Shown in pieces: positions 58,989 through 64,000 of a stretch of 64,000 nt of DNA; position 1 is the first letter of the stretch; each line of letters begins with the position of its first letter. This stretch comes from Propionibacteriaceae bacterium (GTDB lineage Bacteria > Actinomycetota > Actinomycetes > Propionibacteriales > Propionibacteriaceae). The stretch covers positions 62,001 through 126,000 of the forward strand of contig JAISCA010000049.1 of the NCBI GenBank assembly GCA_031265875.1, read 5' to 3'. Under the pieces are notes generated by a model. That model had not been told where the DNA came from. It was given only the letters and a program-made list of their open reading frames with translations, and searched no databases. Both the position numbers and the translations under genes were made by a program.

Positions 58989-61691
58989 ATGCTGCGCTAC
59001 AGCCTGGCCACGATGGCCCGTTCCGGCGGCCGTCTGGCCGCCGGCGGTGTCGCCGTCGCCATCGCCACGGCTTTCATCACGATCGCCCTGCTGGGCAACA
59101 ATGTCGTCTCCCGCACCATCCTCAACTCGCTGTCCGCCCAATACGCTCAGGCCGACCTGGTGGTGCTACGCCAGACCCCGCAGGGGTGGATCGAGTATCT
59201 GCCCCTGTCCGCCCAAGCGGCCGCCCAGGTCCCCGGTGTGGCCGCCAACCACGCCCCGTACCAGCTCTGGCTGGAGCTGGCCGGACCCAGCCGACGGGAG
59301 CTCCTGTCGGCCTCGGTCATGGCCGCCGACCCGGCCTTGGTCAGCGCGCCCCTGGTCTTGGGCCAAGCTCCCCGCGGCGACCGTCAGATCGTCTTGGCCG
59401 CAGACACGGCCGACCGCCTGAGCCTCGGCTTGGGTGACACGGTCGAGGTCTGCCATGCCGTGGTCGCGCCGCCTCAGGCCGAACAGCCGGACCAGACCTC
59501 CTGCCAGGACTTCCAGGTCAGCGGACTGACCGCCACCGACCAGAGCCTGACCGGGCCGGCGTCGGTCTTCCTCTCCCCCGCCGTCGGCGCGGCCATCGCC
59601 GCCGACGAGCGGGTCCAAGACGCCCCTTGGTTCAGTCTCCGACTGGCTCCGGGAGCCGACCCGGCGGCGCTGGCGGACACCGTCGCCGCCGCCGTGGCCC
59701 GCGCCGTCGACCAGATCGAAGCGGACCAGAAGCCTGGTGCCGGCCCCTCCGACGCCGTCATCACGGTCATGACACCGGACCAGGCCGCCACCCAAATGCT
59801 GGACAAACAACTGGGCGACCAGCGAGTCTTGACCGGTCTGCTGCTGGCTTTCGCCGCCATCGCCTTGCTGGTGGCCAGTTTGGTCATCGCCAACACCTTC
59901 CAGGTCCTGATCGCCCAGCGCACCCGTCAACTGGCTCTGCTCCGTTGCGTCGGGGCCGACCCCGGCCAGGTGGCCGGCTCGGTCCTGCTCGAAGCCGGTC
60001 TGACCGGTCTGATCAGCTCCGCCGCCGGCTTCGGCCTGGGCTGCGCCATCGGCCAGGGCGCCCTCGCCCTGGCGGGACGGATCAACCCTCAGCTGCAGTT
60101 GCCGGCCGGGATCGAGCTGACGCCCGTGACCTGGGTGGCCCCGCTGCTGGCCGGACTGCTGGTGACGCTGGCGGCCGGTCTGGCCCCAGCCCGGCTGGCC
60201 ACCCGGGTGCCGCCGGTGGCCGCCCTCGGCCCGCTCCAGCCGGCCGATCCGGCCCGGCCCGGCGGCCGGGGCCGGCTGATCTGGTCGGTCGCGCTCGTCT
60301 TGGTCGGCGCGGTCGGCTTGGGGGTCGCTCTGGCGACCAGTCAGACCACTCCCCAGGCGGCCTCGACCGGGCGTTACTTCGCCCCTCTGTTGACCGGACT
60401 GGCCGGAGCCGCCGTCTTCTTGGTCGGACTGCTGTTGGGCGCCTGCTTCTGGCTGCCCCAGCTGGTGGCCGGCTTGGGCCGCGGGCTGGAGCGGACCGGA
60501 CCGGGCGCCCGTCTGGCCGTGGCCAACACCCGGCGCAATCCCGGCCGCACCACCGCCACCGCCACCGCCCTGCTGGTCGGCGTCGTCCTGGTGGCGGCCA
60601 TGAGCACCGGCGCGGCCTCGCTCAAACGCTCGATCAACGGCTTGCTGGACCAAGAGATGCCGCTCGACCTGGCCCTGATGACGTCAAGCCCGAGCTTCGT
60701 CTCCTCGGATCCGGACCAGCCGATCGACCAGTTCGAACTGACGGTCCCGTCGATCCCGGCCGGCCTGGCCCAGCGGGTGGCCGCACTGGACGGTCTAGTC
60801 GCCAGCGCCAGCCTGCCGGGAACGGCCGTCAGCCTGGCCGGGGCCAGTAGGGCGGCCCAGCTAGTTCTGCTGGGCGTCGACCCTCTCGCCGCCGGCGCCG
60901 TGTTGCGCGACTCGGCGATGCTGAGCGGTCTGGCCGGGGACACCGTCCTGATCGCGCCTTGGCTGGCCCGTCAACAGGACTGGCAGGAGGGCGAGCGCCT
61001 GACCGTCCGCGGAACTAACGGCGACCAGCTCGAACTGCGGGCCCAAGTGGTGTCCTTGAACGGTCTGGGCACGGCCCTGGTGAGCTTGGACAATCTGACC
61101 CAGTTGGCTCCGGCCGCCCCGACCAGCCAGCTCTGGTTCCGCCTAGCCGACCAGGGCGATCCGACGGCGACGCTGGACGACATCCGACGCCTGGTCGACG
61201 ACGCCGGGCTGGACTCGGCCGACCAGCCCACCTTGGACGGCAGCGCGGTCGAACGGGCCCGCTACGATCAGCTGCTCGACACCGTCGCCGCCATCGCCAT
61301 CGGCCTGTTGGCGGTGGCCATCGTGATCGCCTTGATCGGCGTGGCCAACACCTTGTCCCTGGCCGTCATCGAGCGCCGCCGCGAGTCGGCCCTGCTGCGC
61401 GCCCTCGGCCTGACCCGGGGCCAGGCCCGTTGGATGCTGACGGTCGAGGGGATCTTCATGGCCGCCGTGGCCGCCGTCAGCGGCGTCGTCGTCGGCGTCG
61501 GCTTGGCCTGGATCGGTGTCGGCGTCATCTTGGGCACGGCCCGGGGCCAGACCCTCTTGACCATAGACCCGCTCCAACTCGGCTTGACCGTGGCCGGAGC
61601 GATCCTGGCCGGGGCCCTGGCTTCCATCCTGCCGGGGGCTAGCGTGGCCCGCACTCCACCGGCCCAGGCTCTGACCACCGATCAGCTCTGA
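58989..61691 (+). CDS. FtsX-like ABC permease, two FtsX domains
   Basis: 900 residues. TM1 at about 14-37 is followed by a large extracytoplasmic domain, then an FtsX domain (about 280-410, VLTGLLLAFAAIALLVASLVIANTFQVLIAQRTRQLALLRCVGA), a second TM and extracytoplasmic block and a second FtsX domain near the C-terminus (IAIGLLAVAIVIALIGVANTLSLAVIERRRESALLRALGLTRGQ). This is the MacB-like double-domain permease class. The substrate is not indicated; such pairs export lipoproteins, peptides or antibiotics. Ends with RTPPAQALTTDQL. Confidence 0.9.
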   Translation: MLRYSLATMARSGGRLAAGGVAVAIATAFITIALLGNNVVSRTILNSLSAQYAQADLVVLRQTPQGWIEYLPLSAQAAAQVPGVAANHAPYQLWLELAGPSRRELLSASVMAADPALVSAPLVLGQAPRGDRQIVLAADTADRLSLGLGDTVEVCHAVVAPPQAEQPDQTSCQDFQVSGLTATDQSLTGPASVFLSPAVGAAIAADERVQDAPWFSLRLAPGADPAALADTVAAAVARAVDQIEADQKPGAGPSDAVITVMTPDQAATQMLDKQLGDQRVLTGLLLAFAAIALLVASLVIANTFQVLIAQRTRQLALLRCVGADPGQVAGSVLLEAGLTGLISSAAGFGLGCAIGQGALALAGRINPQLQLPAGIELTPVTWVAPLLAGLLVTLAAGLAPARLATRVPPVAALGPLQPADPARPGGRGRLIWSVALVLVGAVGLGVALATSQTTPQAASTGRYFAPLLTGLAGAAVFLVGLLLGACFWLPQLVAGLGRGLERTGPGARLAVANTRRNPGRTTATATALLVGVVLVAAMSTGAASLKRSINGLLDQEMPLDLALMTSSPSFVSSDPDQPIDQFELTVPSIPAGLAQRVAALDGLVASASLPGTAVSLAGASRAAQLVLLGVDPLAAGAVLRDSAMLSGLAGDTVLIAPWLARQQDWQEGERLTVRGTNGDQLELRAQVVSLNGLGTALVSLDNLTQLAPAAPTSQLWFRLADQGDPTATLDDIRRLVDDAGLDSADQPTLDGSAVERARYDQLLDTVAAIAIGLLAVAIVIALIGVANTLSLAVIERRRESALLRALGLTRGQARWMLTVEGIFMAAVAAVSGVVVGVGLAWIGVGVILGTARGQTLLTIDPLQLGLTVAGAILAGALASILPGASVARTPPAQALTTDQL

Positions 61692-61740
61692 GGGGCCGGC
61701 CCTAGCGTCCGGCGTCGGAAGCTCGCCGCCGGGCCCTGGC

Positions 61741-62631
61741 TCACAGACCGGCGGCGTCCAACAAGGCCACGAAACGAGCGGCTTGCGCGGGCGAGGCCGG
61801 CAACAGCGGCGCTCTGAGGCCCCACTCGGGGAAGCCCCGGGCGGCCAAGCCGGCCTTGACCAGCATCACCCCCTGGGTGGCGAAGACACCGGTGTAGACC
61901 GGCAGGAGACGGCGGTACAAGGCCAGGGCCTGGTCCAGCCGACCGGCCAGGAAAGACTCGATCATGGCTTTGCTGGCCGCCCCGCTGAAGTGGGTCGAGG
62001 TGCCGACCACGCCGACCGCGCCGACCGCCAGCAGGGGCAGCACCATGGCGTCGTCGCCGGCGTAGTAGGCCAACCCGGTCTGGGCCATGACCTGGGCCGA
62101 GCTGACGGGCTGGCCCTTGGCGTCCTTGACCGCCACGATCAGGGGGTGGCGGGCCAGCTCGATCAAGCTGGCCGGCTCCATCGCCACCCCTGAACGGTGG
62201 GGGATGTCGTAGATCATGATGGGCCGATCGGTCGCTTCGGCCACCCGCTGGAAATGGGCCACCAGGGCGTCCTGGGGCGGGCGGGAGTAATACGGCGTCA
62301 CCACTAGCAGACCGTCGGCTCCGGCCGTCGCCGCCTGCTGGGCCAATTCGACGGTGTGGGCGGTGTCGAAGGTGCCGACCCCGGCCACGATCCGGGCCCG
62401 CTCCCCGACCGCCGCCTTGACCGTCTCGATCAAGGCCCGCTTCTCGGCCGCCGAGGTGGTCGGGGCCTCACCGGTGGTGCCGTTGACGATGATGGCGTCA
62501 TTGCCCTGCTGGTCCACCAGCCACTGGGCCAAGCGGGCCGCCTGGACCAAATCGACCGCTCCGTCGGCGGTGAAGGGAGTGACCATGGCGGTGGCCAAAC
62601 GGCCGAAGGGAAGGCTGCGCTCAACGTCCAT
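61741..62631 (-). CDS. dapA: 4-hydroxy-tetrahydrodipicolinate synthase
   Basis: 296 residues. Condenses pyruvate with aspartate semialdehyde for lysine and diaminopimelate synthesis. The TIM barrel carries GTTGEAPTTSAAEK, VVTPYYSRPPQDALVAHF and IYDIPHRSG, and the Schiff-base Lys in IVAVKDAKGQP near residue 170. The ATG at 62631 (MDVERSLPFGRLATAMVTPF) is chosen because TACGAT ends seven bases upstream; the ATG at 62640 lies inside that hexamer. Divergent from the methyltransferase gene. Confidence 0.93.
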   Translation of the reverse strand: MDVERSLPFGRLATAMVTPFTADGAVDLVQAARLAQWLVDQQGNDAIIVNGTTGEAPTTSAAEKRALIETVKAAVGERARIVAGVGTFDTAHTVELAQQAATAGADGLLVVTPYYSRPPQDALVAHFQRVAEATDRPIMIYDIPHRSGVAMEPASLIELARHPLIVAVKDAKGQPVSSAQVMAQTGLAYYAGDDAMVLPLLAVGAVGVVGTSTHFSGAASKAMIESFLAGRLDQALALYRRLLPVYTGVFATQGVMLVKAGLAARGFPEWGLRAPLLPASPAQAARFVALLDAAGL

Positions 62632-62638
62632 GACAGCC

Positions 62639-62644
62639 ATCGTA
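62639..62644 (-). promoter_or_regulatory. -10 element (TACGAT) for leaderless dapA
   Basis: Minus-strand TACGAT is followed by seven bases and the ATG at 62631. It lies in a 57-bp divergent interval with the -10 of the methyltransferase gene. Confidence 0.5.
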
Positions 62645-62675
62645 GGGCTTGACCGGCCTCGCGCCTCAGGTCCAC

Positions 62676-62681
62676 TAGGGT
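62676..62681 (+). promoter_or_regulatory. -10 element (TAGGGT) for the leaderless methyltransferase gene
   Basis: TAGGGT is followed by seven bases and the GTG at 62689; a GTG at 62680 overlaps it and is unlikely to be the start. Confidence 0.5.
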
Positions 62682-62688
62682 GTCTGAT

Positions 62689-63354
62689 GTGAGTCGCAGC
62701 AACCAACCGCGGGCCGGGCAGGCGATCGCTTCGGCCTACGCTTCCTGGTCCTACGCCGAAGAGTTCTTCCCTCAGCCGGAGGTCTCCCTGCAGGCCCGGG
62801 CCAACTCCCACCGACTGGGTCTGACCCCGGTCAGTCCGGGCGTGGCCCAGACTCTGACTCTGCTGGCCCGCCTGATCCAGGCCAAGGCCGTGGTCGAGAT
62901 CGGCACCGGGGCCGGCGTCGCCTCCCTGGCTCTGCTGGCCGGCATGGATCCAGGCGGGGTCTTGACCAGCCTCGACTCCGAGGCCGACCATCACCAAATC
63001 GCTCGCGCCGCCGCCGCCCAAGCCGGCTTCCCCCCGCGTCGGCACCGCTTCATCACCGGCCGCGCCCTCGAAGTGCTGCGCCAGTTGATGGACCAGGCCT
63101 ACGACCTGGTCCTGATCGACGCCGAGCCCCTGGAATACCCGGAGTACGTCGAGGAGGCCCTTCGCCTGCTGCGGCCGGGCGGCCTGTTGGCCATCCATCA
63201 CGCCCTGTTGGACGGAGCCGTGGCCGAGGAGACGAACCTGGACGACGAGCCCTTGATCGTGCGTGAGACCTTGGAGGCGGTGCGCGAACTGGAGCAGTTG
63301 ACCTCAGCCCTGCTGCCGGTCGGCGACGGCCTGATGGTGTCGATCAAGCGTTGA
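62689..63354 (+). CDS. Class I SAM-dependent O-methyltransferase
   Basis: 221 residues. It looks like the Rv1220c / catechol-O-methyltransferase-like family: SAM motif VVEIGTGAGVASLALLAGMDPGG, acidic post-motif SLDSEADHHQIARAAAAQAGF, and metal-binding DLVLIDAEPLEYPEYVEEALRLLRPGGLLAIHHALLDG. The GTG at 62689 is chosen from the leaderless pattern. The physiological substrate is unknown. Confidence 0.85.
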   Translation: MSRSNQPRAGQAIASAYASWSYAEEFFPQPEVSLQARANSHRLGLTPVSPGVAQTLTLLARLIQAKAVVEIGTGAGVASLALLAGMDPGGVLTSLDSEADHHQIARAAAAQAGFPPRRHRFITGRALEVLRQLMDQAYDLVLIDAEPLEYPEYVEEALRLLRPGGLLAIHHALLDGAVAEETNLDDEPLIVRETLEAVRELEQLTSALLPVGDGLMVSIKR

Positions 63355-63407
63355 CCCCAGATCCACCGGCTATCCCGCCATCGAGCGGCCTTAGCCCCTA
63401 GCTGGAG

Positions 63408-64000
63408 TCACTGACCCGACACCTCGGTGTTCTTCGGCACCACTGTGACGCCGTTCTCGGACACGTAGAAACCGCGGGCGCGGTCCTGCTCGTGGTTGAC
63501 GCCGACCTCGGCCCCAGGCGCCACTCGGACGTTCTTGTCCAAGATGACCCGCCGGATGACCGCCCCCCGACCGACGTCGCAATTGTTGAACAGGACCGAC
63601 TCCTCGACCCTGGACCACTTGTGGATGTGGCAGTTCGGGCTCAGCACCGAGCGGTCCACGTCGCCGCCGGAGATGATGCAGCCCAGGGCCACGATGGAGT
63701 CCTCGGCCGTGCCCCGCATGACGAACTTGGCCCCCGGCAGCTGAGCCTGATTGCTCCAAATCGGCCAATGGCGATTGTAGAGGTTGAACTCCGGGTCGAT
63801 CGAGACCAGGTCCATGTGGGCCTCGTGGTAGGCGTCGATGGTGCCGACGTCACGCCAATAATTGGCGTCCTTCTCCGTCGCCCCCGGCATGACGTTGCCA
63901 GTGAAGTCGTAAACCTGGGCCTCCCCCTGGCCGACGAAGGCCGGCACGATGTTACCGCCCATGTCGTGCTTGGAGGAGCTGTCGGCGGCGTCGGCCAGGA
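63408..64000 (-). CDS. glgC: Glucose-1-phosphate adenylyltransferase, C-terminal part (runs off the window)
   Basis: 196 residues visible of an enzyme normally near 410. It supplies ADP-glucose for glycogen. LADAADSSSKHDMGGNIVPAFVGQGEAQVYDFTGNVMPG is a conserved block, followed by YWRDVGTIDAYHEAHMDLV and a left-handed beta-helix (SVLSPNCHIHKWSRVEESVLFNNCDVGRGAVIRRVILDKNVRVAPGAEVG). The 5' part lies beyond 64000. It is convergent with the methyltransferase gene across 53 bp that show nothing notable. Confidence 0.93.
   Translation of the reverse strand, partial: LADAADSSSKHDMGGNIVPAFVGQGEAQVYDFTGNVMPGATEKDANYWRDVGTIDAYHEAHMDLVSIDPEFNLYNRHWPIWSNQAQLPGAKFVMRGTAEDSIVALGCIISGGDVDRSVLSPNCHIHKWSRVEESVLFNNCDVGRGAVIRRVILDKNVRVAPGAEVGVNHEQDRARGFYVSENGVTVVPKNTEVSGQ

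Overview
The window is high-GC DNA (roughly two thirds G+C by eye) with very strong codon bias, from an actinobacterium (Actinomycetota). The evidence is a near-textbook NdgR/LtbR regulator divergent from leuCD, the actinobacterial mtrA-mtrB-lpqB-comF-hpf-secA run with its Rv3235-family and DUF6912 neighbours, a MgtE-like/DUF1003/Mrp run, an actinobacterial pruA, and many apparent leaderless genes. Cobalamin synthesis and uptake genes would fit a member of Propionibacteriales, but that placement is an inference.

Layout. 1-3375 (minus): partial ddl, plsC, leuD, leuC; ndgR diverges from leuC. 4288-6544 (plus): a DUF6394 membrane protein and a two-RCK potassium channel. 6535-8546 (minus): trpS and a PHP phosphoesterase. 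8794-12120: DUF2505, pruA, DUF6912 and Rv3235-family proteins. 12157-15732 (minus): secA and hpf. 16050-17761 (plus): amtB-glnK, behind a GlnR-like box. 17878-22772 (minus): comF, lpqB, mtrB, mtrA. 22880-35128 (minus): one gene of 12.2 kb encoding a 4082-residue secreted or membrane-anchored protein. 35409-38405 (plus): a maleylpyruvate-isomerase-like protein, cobD/cbiB and cobC. 38499-42738 (minus): cobQ and a BtuFCD-type ABC importer, behind a consensus promoter, a cobalamin riboswitch and a U-tract terminator. 43274-46511 (plus): an SPFH / zinc-ribbon / TPM-domain cassette. 46512-50465: an accessory island with repeats, a RhuM-family gene and a membrane-anchored repeat protein whose 3' part is AT-richer. 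50466-58041: corA, a phosphoribosyltransferase, psd-pssA, a CitE-like lyase, the MgtE-like/DUF1003/Mrp run. 58229-61691: a MacB-type ABC exporter. 61741-64000: dapA, an O-methyltransferase and the 3' part of glgC.

The most striking object is the giant surface protein. Behind a signal peptide and a Cys-containing head it carries seven tandem copies of a ~520-residue super-repeat. Each super-repeat is four immunoglobulin-like DUF5979/CnaB-like modules in fixed order A-B-C-D, 28 modules in all. By eye every module has a Lys in its first strand, a Glu in the middle and an Asn in its last strand (the isopeptide-bond arrangement of CnaB domains), plus two Cys. Other notable points are a GlnK with Phe in place of the modifiable Tyr51, a potassium channel with a GLG filter, a complete B12 riboswitch with its expression platform, a 14-residue solenoid repeat protein lying between two copies of a 20-bp sequence, and a recurring -10/6-7 nt/start-codon layout implying leaderless mRNAs for at least eight genes.
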